64,000 bases of DNA. Origin: Craterostigma plantagineum. Its lineage: Eukaryota; Streptophyta; Magnoliopsida; Lamiales; Linderniaceae. Under the pieces are notes generated by a model. It was not told the origin of the DNA, ran no database searches, and saw only the letters and a list, made by a program, of their open reading frames with translations. Numbering within the stretch: position 1 is the stretch's first letter; each line of letters begins with the position of its first letter. The stretch covers positions 62,001 to 126,000 of the forward strand of contig JAPQWV010000403.1 in NCBI GenBank assembly GCA_027422505.1. The letters are read 5' to 3'. The translations under genes were made by a program, and so were the position numbers. This document shows positions 10,942-20,861 of this stretch, one piece after another.

Positions 10942-12025
10942 CGTGTAATGGGCCGATTGGGCCGGTTCTGGGCCGGTTCCGGCGGTTCCAGTTCCAACGG
11001 TTCCGGTTCCGGGACCATTTTCCTGGGATCGGACCGGAACCGCGAGCTGAACCACGGGCCTTAATGGGCCGGTTTCGGTTCCTGGCCCGATTCGGACAAT
11101 TTAATTTTTTTTTTTTTTACTTAGAAGCAAATTTTTTTTTTTTAAAAAAATTGGACTTTAAAAAAATTCCGAAAATTTTACTCCAAGGAAAACTACGAAA
11201 AAGAAAAAAAAATTACAAAAAAAACTACTTAAAATTACAAAAAAAAAGGAAAAAAAATTACAATAAAAACAAAAAAACTACATAAAAATTACAAAAAAAA
11301 CAAAAAAAAATTATAAAAAAATTATTCAAAATCACAAAAAAAAAAAGTAAAAAAAATAAAATTCCATACCGTAGACCGCCGACCACGCGGTTGTTGCTTC
11401 CTTCTTGTAGTCGCCGTAAAAGCTTAGCTTAGTCCCTCGTCCGTCGCCGCCGGTTCCGGTACCTCGGTCTCCTCGTCGGCTCCCCAAAACGTATCGGTGT
11501 GACCTAAACCATATAAACTTCGTCGCTCGGGTTTTTCTCGATGACGACGCCATTAGTATTTTTATAATATAAAAAATAATATTTATAATTTTTTGTAATG
11601 ATAAGTGGGTGTGTGTAGTAGTGTAAGTAAAATAATTATTTTCGCTAATAATATTAATAATAATAATGATGATTTTTAAAGAGTGTCTTGAGAGAGAAAG
11701 GGAGAGATTTGGATGTAATTGTGAGTTAAAATGGTTAAATGAGGTGATATTTATAGATTTTTTTGATTTGTGGGTGAAATGGTAATTTTAAAAGTATTTT
11801 TCGGATTTAAAAAAAACAAAATAGTCGTTTTGCCGGTTCCAGTTTCGGTTCGGAACCGAAGACCGAAACCGGTAATCCACGATTCCTGGTACCCCTAACC
11901 GGCCCGACCCATATTAAATGGGCCGGTTAATGGGCCCGGAGCCGGTTTTACCGGTTCCAGTTCTGGACCGGTTTAATGTTCCGCTTTTGGGCCGGGTCCG
12001 GGTTGACCCGGCCCATTACCCCACG
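10942..12025. mobile_element. hAT-like non-autonomous element with GGTTCC-rich ends
   Basis: Both ends carry inverted versions of a TAATGGGCCG word (about 10,945 and 12,008) and then dense GGTTCCGG/GGGCCGG subterminal repeats, a style common in plant hAT elements. The centre is A-rich low-complexity DNA without a transposase. The flanking 8-bp duplication could not be identified, so borders are good to about 10 bases. Confidence 0.5.
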
Positions 12026-12103
12026 TCTACGGTCCATGGAGCCTTAAAGGATAAATACGTCATTTTATAAAGCTTCGTAAGTTTACTGAGGAACCAGAAG
12101 CCT

Positions 12104-12795
12104 CAAATACTTGGGGAACTCCAGTTGGTACCTCGAGTTTAAGTCTTTTTCAGTTGGTATCAACTTTTTTCCAATTCCGTCTGATACCCTTGAAGTATCA
12201 TGAAATACAACTCTGTGACCCTGAAAGAGGAAAATTGGCATTTTTTAGTTAGTTGCTAAGAAAAAGAACAAATGCCCTCATTTTTATTAAATAACTTAAA
12301 AACAAAGTCGCCGAAAATATTCTTTGTCATGGGCTTACAGTTTTCCATGGGCCTTAAGACTAGTCAATGAAGATTGGGTTCATCGCTCCTTTCGTAATAA
12401 TGTCTGGAAATAATTTCTGAAGCTAAGTTGTAGATCGACGGCACCGTCTTGAGCCTCATGTTGTTCTTCGTATTGAAGGTGTAGTCGTCGCATGTGCTTA
12501 TGGTGGAGCTTGAGATGTGGATGTTGGCGGAGGAGCCGATGTGTGTATGGCCGCGTTTAAGTATTTTTGCTTTTCTCATTTCTTTTTTAAGCTATCTAAT
12601 AAAATGAGGGCATTTAGGTCTTTTTCCTTAGCAACCAACGGATGTAAACACCTAAAAATGCTAATTTTCGTCTTCAGGGTCACAAAGTTGTATTTGATGA
12701 TACTTCAGGGGTACCAGGCGATTCGAAAAAGTTGGACACCAACTGAAAAAGTCATAAACGGGGGGTACCGACTGGGATTCCCCTACTTTAAATTG
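12104..12795. mobile_element. Long-TIR element, Pack-MULE-like
   Basis: Left (about 12,104-12,310) and right (about 12,575-12,795) arms are inverted repeats some 200 bases long; shared words include TATCATSAAATACAACT, TGCCCTCATTTT and TTTTTCAGTTGGT. Arms this long with a short unrelated core are typical of Mutator-like elements. The core holds a 71-codon minus-strand frame (12,364-12,579) with low-repeat composition, including CDDYTFNTKNNMRL, that may be a captured host exon. I do not recognise its source. The target duplication is unresolved. Confidence 0.55.
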
Positions 12796-12878
12796 CTACA
12801 ATTTTGAAAACTTACCAATTATTTCACCTAATTTAGACTTAAAATATTCATTTTCTAATTTACGGAACGAACAAATTA

Positions 12879-13112
12879 TCTATTCTATTATATAAGGGTG
12901 AGGAGCTAGGATAAACTCTCAACTAGCCTTATCAATTGACCAATCAGATTTTTTCTACACTGTTAAAACATTAAAACGACTTATTAAACTGCATACCTTC
13001 CATAACCTCATAAATAATTACCAAATTCTATTTTAGTAAATTCCTTATTAAAAATGTTTAATAACAACTAACTTTATTTTATTGCACGCATAGGCTGTGC
13101 CAGAAATACTAG
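12879..13112 (+). mobile_element. Short non-autonomous Helitron candidate, second copy of the family
   Basis: Begins TCTATTCTATTATATAAGGGT after a host A and ends GCACG ... TGTGC hairpin, then CTAG before a host T. The start and end architecture matches 9247-9538, and the left thirds share some words (CAATTRACCAATYAG-like). At 234 bp it has no coding sequence. Confidence 0.6.
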
Positions 13113-13690
13113 TTAGTTATAAACTCTTATGGTACCACCGGCTTTTTAAAAACTCATAAACTTCGATAAGATAATATAATACCTTTTCGAAAAATTCCTT
13201 TATTAATAGTATGTCCCATTAAAACTTTGAAATAACTCATAATTATTACTATTGATGATTTGCTAAAATATTATAATTATAAAATACTCACAAACTTTTC
13301 AACGACCACCATGCCACTAATCTTTAAGGATCATTACAAGGAATAAAATGATCAATATTATTATTGATAAATTATTATACGTGATTAATTGGATTTCTTA
13401 TGAGTATATATATTCACTCATATTATAGCTTGATTCAGTTTCGTCGTTTGCATTGACTAAGATATAGGTAAACTTAAAAATTTTCTCTTTTAGTTAATAA
13501 ATTTATTGATATATTAATATCTTTCTACATTAATAAAATTAAATAATCGCTGTATTTATTAATTTAAAGAAGATTTACTATATGTATGTAATAACGTAAC
13601 TACACTTTTCCCTCCAAAATACTCTATTGCTGTCATGCCACGTACTGATGGCTGCGTCTGCGTGTAACTAAATCGGCGACTTGCGGGGCC
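13113..13690. other. Spacer upstream of the coiled-coil gene
   Basis: AT-rich to about 13,600, then more mixed promoter-like sequence. No gene recognised. Confidence 0.5.
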
Positions 13691-13770
13691 CACTAACGGA
13701 AAACCTAGACGGCAAAATAAACGCCGTTAGTTCTTATCTGACGGTTCATAATGCAAAAGCCGTTGCAGGG
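13691..13770 (+). promoter_or_regulatory. Cluster of AACGG (MSA-like) motifs
   Basis: Three AACGG cores lie within 75 bases, 130-210 bases before the start codon at 13,899: CACTAACGGAAA (13,691), CCGTTAGTT (13,724, reverse) and CCGTTGCAGG (13,760, reverse). A near-core GACGGTT follows at 13,740. The mitosis-specific activator element, bound by three-repeat MYB proteins, has AACGG as its core and usually occurs in clusters. This predicts G2/M-phase expression of the downstream gene. Confidence 0.5.
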
Positions 13771-13898
13771 GCACTTTGGTCAATTACTTTTCAGTAACAG
13801 CCAACACTTGCCGAGGAAAACACAAGGGACCAAAACAACTAAACTAACGCATAAACTCAAAAAACCTTTTTCTTTTTCAGTTTCTCTTCGGACCGAAA

Positions 13899-15993
13899 AT
13901 GGACGCCAATGAGGTATATTTTTTTTTTCTTTGTTCGTTATTTTTTGCAGAATTCGGACGATCACCTCACCGCTACTAGTACGGCGGAGGCGGCGTCAGT
14001 AACGTTATTGATTTGTTCATTTTTTTCGTTGTATTTTCTCAAGACTTGCCAACTACCCTACTTAACCGTTTGTTTGTGACGATTCTTTTTCCCATTCTTT
14101 CTTCTGATTCGCCGCGTTAATCTTCAATCGTTTTGTCTTTCTTCTGTTTGTGTGATTTATAGACAGCCCATCATTTTCTTTCTTTCTTTTCTTCTCGTCT
14201 TCTTTTTAGCGCTTGTTTGATGGAGCTGTGTAATGGAATTTACGAGCTGTTTGTTTCTCGCCGTGCGATTTGCTTTGTTCACTTGTAAAGTTTTGATTTG
14301 TGGGTTTTTTTTTGTGTGGAAACGTTTGATTGTGGATTCTGACCCGTTTCTTGTTCAATCTTAGGTGGTCTGAGTTTTTGACACAGCTCTTAACACTAAG
14401 TTCATTGGACTTAATCGATTGTTTCTTTCTTTCTTGTCAGAAAGTTTTGGCACTGAAGAAGGCATACGCTGATATAATACTGAACATATCCAAAGAGGCG
14501 GCAAATAGAGTTATGGCATCGGAGAGGAGGGCAACGCTTTGTCAGCACGAGACGAAGATGGCCAAAGATGAATGTCTGAGGATGCTCATTCGACTCAAGC
14601 AAATGATGGATTCTAAGGTAATATATACATTCTTTCATGTGTCTGATGTCTGAATTCCACCACGTTCCTTGTTTCTTGACGAGGTTTTTGTAGTTGTAAT
14701 TGTGTTTCGACATCAAAGGGGAAACAACAAAAACAGAGTGATGTCTTTCAGATTCCCTTGCATCTTAGAGCATGGTGGTCTCTTGTTTGAATTTTTGAAC
14801 TGTTTGTAATAATCCCATATATGTCTGTTAATGTTTTGTCGATGGGCTTCAACAGATTAGCCAAGGCGAAGCATCATCGCTGAGTCAGCAGAAAAAGATC
14901 GCCGAGCTCGAAGCTCAACTGCATGAAGCTGAAGATATCGTAAGAGATCTCAGAGAGGAGTTGTCTCAGGCCCAAACCGAGCTCGAAAGTGTAAAGGATG
15001 GCGATTCCCTTCGCGAAAACGAAATGCCTTTGGACATTACTCTGATGGGATACTCTTACCATCCTCCTTCATTACAGAATCGATGTAACGTGGCTTATGG
15101 TCCTAAAATCCCTTATCTTCATCGAAGACAAGCATGTCACTGTAACAAACTAGACTGCACTTGCAGTCTGTATATTCAGAATCGGGATTTACCTTCGATC
15201 ATATTGAGAGGTAAAGATTCAAGCTTGTACAGAAATGGACGAACTCAGAGAATTCGAGCATGTGAGAGGAATGGTTTGGACCCTGAAACATGTCTTTCGG
15301 GGACAACTGATGAACTGAAGAAGCTGAAAGAAGATGAACATATGCCCAAATTCACTGAAGCAGCGAGTGAAACTGACATTGCAAGTGTTGAGCTTGGAAG
15401 CTCCCAGACTTTTCTTTGTAAGAGAAAAAGAGCTACTAGACAAAGAAAAGCTGTAAGAGCTTTAGTAGAAAATCCATCCATGGAATCTCAGACATTGTCC
15501 TCAGAGAACGATGTCCTTAACCCGATTACTACAGAGGCTTCAGAAATAGAAAATTTCGTCCTGGGTAAGTCTGATCATGGTAGATCGGATGTTGACAGAG
15601 ATGACATGGAATTTCGAAGCGTCGAAGATCCACTTAACTTAAGTGATACGTCTCCATGTCGATCGGCGAGGGAGAGAGAAATCAAATACACGTTCCAAAG
15701 AAAGCATAAGAGATCCTCTCAAGAAGGATCTGAGGCTAAAAGCTTAATTCAGACAGAAACTAAAGAAAGTGTCAAACAAGACGATGGTAAGGAGTCGAAG
15801 AAATCAAAGGGTTGCCCTTCCGTGGATTCAACGAGGGAGTGCAGAAGAATGGCGCAAGTCGCTCGTCAGGTTTGTCAGAACAAGTTACTTCTCAAGTTTC
15901 TTGCCTTTGCAAGTTAAGCTTATGCCGTTTGTGTTATAACAAACACGATTCTTGCAGCTTTTGTCTTTGTCTGAGAGGAAATGGTGGGATTAA
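13899..15993 (+). CDS. Plant coiled-coil protein of unknown function
   Basis: Exons 13,899-13,913, 14,441-14,617, 14,856-15,869 and 15,958-15,993 join in phase and encode about 413 residues. Residues roughly 5-120 are helical and heptad-like (VLALKKAYADIILNISKEAA, then QQKKIAELEAQLHEAEDIV), so a coiled coil is likely. The middle is polar and Ser/Lys/Glu-rich with a Cys/His cluster (HRRQACHCNKLDCTC) and a basic run KRKRATRQRKAVR that could serve as a nuclear signal. The protein ends in RRMAQVARQLLSLSERKWWD, a C-terminal block I recall in a conserved plant-only family without an assigned role. The five-codon first exon makes the start less certain; an in-frame 48-base open stretch at 13,951-13,998 with AG and GT borders may be an alternative exon. 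Upstream MSA-like motifs suggest a cell-cycle link. Confidence 0.82.
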
Positions 15994-16425
15994 AGAAGGG
16001 CTTCGTTTCTGTAAATTCAAAATAAACGAACGCAATTGGCCGAAGGTAACAAAGACGACGACAATTAACCGTTTCGGAGGTACGAGATAGGGCAACTTAC
16101 GATCTGCTTTTATGCGACATTCTCTTTATGAGCTACCGCTGACGTTTCTGAACTATATATATTTCGAATTAGTAACTTTATTTCCCTTCTGCAATCTTCA
16201 TTCGCTATCTATCTATTCATCGGCTGCTACCTTGGTATTTCTTAATTTCAATTTTTGCACACGAATCGAATATAATACTAGGTTGTCCTACGACAACTTA
16301 CAACAGCCATTTTCAGTCGGCGGCGAAGAATAATACGAATCTTTCGTGCAAGTATTTCTCAACCATCTCAGCTCGAAAAAAAAAACCTATATTTTTTATC
16401 TTTACTCCACGCAATTTCTTCAATG
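15994..16425. other. Convergent intergenic region with polyadenylation signals
   Basis: It separates the stop codons of two convergent genes. AATAAA lies at 16,021-16,026 on the plus strand, and AATAAA on the minus strand at about 16,175. No further coding sequence. Confidence 0.6.
16021..16026 (+). terminator. Poly(A) signal of the coiled-coil gene
   Basis: AATAAA 28 bases after the stop codon, on the sense strand of the gene. Close for a plant near-upstream element but plausible. Confidence 0.4.
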
Positions 16426-19065
16426 CTACGTCCCCCTTGGGATTTCGGCCAGCGGGTTTTTGATAATCTCACGGTTACCGAAACTGAACCTTCGACTTTT
16501 CAACGAAAGCTGTTCATCTCCATTTCTAATCGACGAAGGATTCGTTGCTTCGTTTTTTCTCCATAAGTTGGGAGTCAAGAAATTGCAGCAAAGCTTGTCC
16601 TTTTCTGACAACTTCCCGGTCACAAGCGCCAAGTCGAAAGAAATATCGTCGAGCGCTATTTCCAGGCCGTTGACCCGCGCCTCCAAAGAGCGCGCGCCGT
16701 TCTGCGAACTCACAGCGAATTTCTGCGCAACGCAAATTCGACTACGTTCATTGCCGACCCGACCCGCAAAGAAGAAAGAGCTGAGTAGAAAAAAGGGGGC
16801 AAAGATGTCATCGAAAGTTACCTGGAGAATGTCCAAGAGGCTCGACTGCTGAAGCTCGATATGCTCGAGCTGTTTTCGAATATGGGAAAGATCTCCGCGC
16901 TCGTCGTCCCTTTTGATCCCCGACTTCTTCACCGTTGTCTCCTCGTAATAATCATCATCTTCTTCCCCGTCGTCGAAAGTGGTAATTTCGGGGACTATTG
17001 TCTGAATTGTACGATTAGGTGCTGCTGATATCGGGGCTTTCGAAGAAGGAGAAGGCGTTTTTTTACGGTCTAATTTCCTGAACATGGCGGGTTCTTTCTT
17101 CATCTTTTCGGTCTTCGAGGGCGGGCTTCGTTTTCTCGTCGTGGAAAGGGGAGAGCTTTCGTTGAGATGCTTAGGCGTATTGTTATTATTCTTTAGGTGG
17201 GCGGCGTTCGAAGCGACCGAAGTTTTCGAACTGTCGGGATATTTCTTGGTAATATTTTCTGCAGTTAAATTCGATGGTTGATTTTTCGATGAAGATTGTG
17301 GTGGTAGCTCGTCGATTGGATCGGGAATTTCCTTCCAAGCTTGGATCATCTGATTCATCGTCTCCCTCACGGCCTTCACCTGATCACCGCAGAATCGTAT
17401 CTTATTACGTCAATCTACCGGAAAACGTATGAAAATCGAGGCACGTTTTCGACGAAAAGAGATGGAAGTAAAAACATGTAAAGATCCAAGCTTTATGATA
17501 ATAATTCCTAGAATTAATTATTTTTTTAGTCCTGTATATAAGGGATGGTGGCTTAACGAGGACCTTGAAATTAAATAATTGTAACAAGAGGACAATAAGT
17601 ATCGAAATAGAAGCACTTTGAGTAACTTGCATGGTTATAGTTTTAGGATAATAAGTTTAACATAACAATTTGAGTACGCTTAAATTAATGGTTCTAATTT
17701 TAGGGTAATAAGTTTTACAATTAAAGCAATTTGAGCATAATCAATCAAGATTTTTGAAACTTATTACTTCGATTTTGTTTTCAAGCTCTATTGTTTTAAA
17801 AGGCAATATTTATCGCCAAGTTACTTTCAATTTCGAAACTTATTTTCAAAAATTCTCGTGTCCTTAATGCAACTCACGAAGAGAAGTGTAATAAAAACGT
17901 AAAGATCCAAATAGAACACTCAAAACCGACCGGCGGGGTGGGTCGGCCCGTAGCCCGCCAAAGCTGTCACTATGGGGCGGATGCGGGCCTTGAAATGTTA
18001 AAAAAATAATAAAATAAGAAAAAATAATAAAAAATAGGAAAAATAAGAAAAAAATATAAAACAGAAAAAATAAAGAATTTAAATTGGAAAATATACTAAT
18101 TTAATGTAAATTCTTTAATATTAATTAATTTATGTTATTAAAGTGTAAATTTAAGAAACAATTTATGACAGACCTCTGGGAAAAAATAAAAATCAAACCT
18201 TGTCAAATCTCTTCGCATCGAAAGTCTTCAAGCACGAAGCTTTAAACTCCGATAGCATGCCCTTATCTTCCGCCGCCCCCACGGCGGCCAACCTCCACAG
18301 AGCCTCCGCCGCCGCTTTTCTTACAGCCCACTCTTCGCTCCGCAAAAACTCCACCAAAAACCCAATCAAACCCTTCGCCGGCGCATCGCCGCCTCTCGAA
18401 ACCACCACCCCACCGACGCCCACCACGCTCGCCACCACCAGCAGCGCCGACGCCTTGCCCTTAAACCCTTCGCTCCTCACCAATCTCTCTAATTTCACCA
18501 GTGCCCTCCTCAGCCAGGCGGCGTCGGCGCTCGAAAACCCTATTTTGCTCCGCCCCACCTCCGCCGTGAGACGCACCAAGCACAGCGACGCGCCGGACTG
18601 AGCAATTGGGTCTGGGTCGGTGAACAGCGCCTCGAAAAAGGGCTTGGATAGGACGGAGAAGGGGTGGTGGCCCGACGAAGCGAGGTCGGCGACGGCGGAC
18701 GCGGCGGTGGCGCGGATGCTCGAATCTTGGTCTCTTAGGCGGCGGAGGACGGCGGAGAGGAGCTTTTGGAGGTGTGGGGATAAGATATGGGGCGGGTGGT
18801 GGCGGGAGAGTACGGAGACGAGGCGAATGCAGTGGCGGCGCGTGGATGGGGTATCCGACGAGGTGGTTGAGGTTATGGCGGTGGATATGAAGATGGGTAT
18901 GGTGGTGGGGCCGAGGAGGTTCGCGGCTATGTTTTCGAGCTCCGACGCGGCGGAGGACTGAGTGTCGCGGTCTGATAGGCGGTGGACGGCGGTGAGTATT
19001 TGGGTTTTGAGGTCTTTGATGGACTGCGCCGCCGCCTGGGTTTGCTTCGTGGAATTCGACGACAT
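16426..19065 (-). CDS. TOR1L: TORTIFOLIA1/SPIRAL2-like microtubule-associated protein
   Basis: Exons on the minus strand at 18,199-19,065, 16,822-17,379 and 16,426-16,722 join in phase with GT-AG borders and encode about 573 residues. The first 280 residues are a HEAT-repeat/TOG-type array (DLKTQILTAVHRLSDRDTQ, then LLSAVLRRLRDQDSSIRATA and LRSEEWAVRKAAAEALWRLA). The middle is a basic, Ser/Pro-rich linker. The end has the conserved helix SSQNGARSLEARVNGLEIAL and DDISFDLAL, then NPLAEI near the C-terminus. Members of this family bind cortical microtubules and steer directional cell growth; loss of the founding member twists organs. The short length matches the TOR1-like paralogues rather than TORTIFOLIA1 itself. 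Intron 1 (17,380-18,198) contains repeat debris related to that in the S6K intron. A further short 3' exon cannot be excluded. Confidence 0.9.
17560..17880. repeat. Dispersed repeat debris in TOR1L intron 1
   Basis: Words such as TTTTGAAACTTATTACTTCGA, GCAATTTGAG and GGATAATAAGTTT echo the foldback repeat in the S6K intron (530-780). The opening CCTGTATATAAGGG ... GAGGACCTTGAAATTA parallels CCTGTATATTTGGG ... AGGACACTTAAATTA at 436-478. Just after it (about 17,925-17,995) is a GGGC-rich stretch like hAT subterminal DNA. Confidence 0.45.
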
Positions 19066-19889
19066 TTTTATTGTGGTGTGCGTCGTAGCTGATTATTTCC
19101 CTCTCGGCGGCGACGGTGGTTGGCTTTATGATGATGGGATTTGCATGAGAATTTGCTTTTCTGTTGCAGACTATTATTTTCTGATATTATATATAAATAT
19201 ATTTGTGACTGTGTGTGTATATTATGACGGTGAGTTAGGTCGTCGTTTTTATATGAGTAGGGCAGTTTTCTTTACGCGCCATATGTAGTCGTTTATATAT
19301 ATTGGAGAATTAGTAAAACTTAAAGAAATTACCATTGAAAGCGATGGAAAATATTAAGATTAAGACATTAATATTTGGCGATCGATTAGGGCAAGCCGTG
19401 AATTGTTGCTTTCTTTGTCGACCGACAATGTAATTTTATATATTAAATAACTACGTTAATTATGGTGTGTTATGCTCAACTGTTGTGTTACATAACAAAT
19501 AATTGCCCTTTCTGTTTTAGTGACGCAGAGGGATGGGAAAAATTATGTATAAAGTTTTTCTTTTTTTTTTATCGAAACAATTATAGTCGAAGTTAAATTT
19601 AATGAAATGGTGATTTTCGCAATTGTGACGAACATAAATAATTAATCAGCACGTGAAAGGCAGTTGAAGGAAAGAAAAGCCGTGAATGGGGCAAATTAAA
19701 TGCAGCAGCAGTAAATGCATTATTTTCCTTTAGCAAAGAGAAATCATGAACTACATGCGTTCTCACGTCATTATTTAGGTTCGTTATGATTGCATAAAAC
19801 TTGCATAAGAAAATATCCCCTTTTCTAAAAAAATGGTGTACATGTTATATTGTTAGTTGAGTTTCGTCTAGGTCTAATGATATATACAT

Positions 19890-19931
<42 letters not shown>

Positions 19932-20512
19932 TTAAATAGTTTGCACCTTTGCCCCGACAAAAGCAACTGAAAGTTACTTTGACTAATGAACTTAACTAGT
20001 CAATGTTAGTAATTGACAAGAAAAGAAAAAAATAAATTTAAAAAGAAACAGAAGCAACATCTCTCTTTTAAGTAAATGGATTAAATAGATTTATATTGCG
20101 AGTATATGCATATATACTGAACATATATACTCAATGTGTTAGGTAGTTAGTGGATTTGTTACAAGACAAGGCATAGTGGTCCAAAGATGATTAATTATAA
20201 CAACTACATGTACGTGAGAAAAATAAATACGTGCAAAAAATGAATAAAGAGATAGGTGGGTGGCAGTATCACTATGCTAATTGTTTGGTATGACATTTCT
20301 TTTTTCAATAAATGCACATATAAGTATATTAGATATTAAAGCTAGCAATTATTCTACTTCATTTTTTCTTGCTAAATTATACTTAACTTTTTACACATAA
20401 AAGAAAATATGTTCCTTAGCTAATTATATGGGAAATAATACCATTTCTTAAAATAATTACTAATGTGTATATAAGCCAAAACAACATAACATGATCAGAC
20501 GTGGGATTGCTC

Positions 20513-20562
<50 letters not shown>

Positions 20563-20861
20563 TATATCTTCAAAACCATACATGTGCAATTATGTGGACA
20601 TATAACATGGGGTAGAGTAGAGGTAGACAAATAATCTTGGTCAGAACATGTGAACCGATTTAATGAAGACAAAGATCTTAAACATAGGTCTTGGAATTAG
20701 TTTTTTGTGAGTCTTTGGCATTAGGACTGATATTCTATGTACATTGGAAACTCTTGTCTTTACTTTGTCTGCCGTAATATAATCATATATATTATATATA
20801 TAATATATATATATATAAAAGTTCGATATGGACTTCAAACTTAGGCCTATATGCGGATTTA
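19066..20861. other. TOR1L upstream region and spacer
   Basis: Contains the TOR1L 5' UTR and promoter, with a minus-strand TATATAA at 19,188-19,194 about 125 bases before the start codon. It also has (TA)n tracts at about 19,896-19,928 and 20,519-20,556. No gene or RNA gene recognised. Confidence 0.5.

Noticed and set aside
10839..11285. 148-codon plus-strand frame ending in a lysine-rich tail
   Set aside because: It reads GGTTCCGG subterminal repeats and A-rich DNA of the hAT-like element; composition is repeat-driven.
16526..16852. Plus-strand frames opposite the last TOR1L exon
   Set aside because: Shadows of the conserved minus-strand exon; no independent support.
18200..18961. Plus-strand frames opposite TOR1L exon 1
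   Set aside because: GC-rich exon gives open antisense frames; the minus-strand HEAT-repeat protein explains the region.
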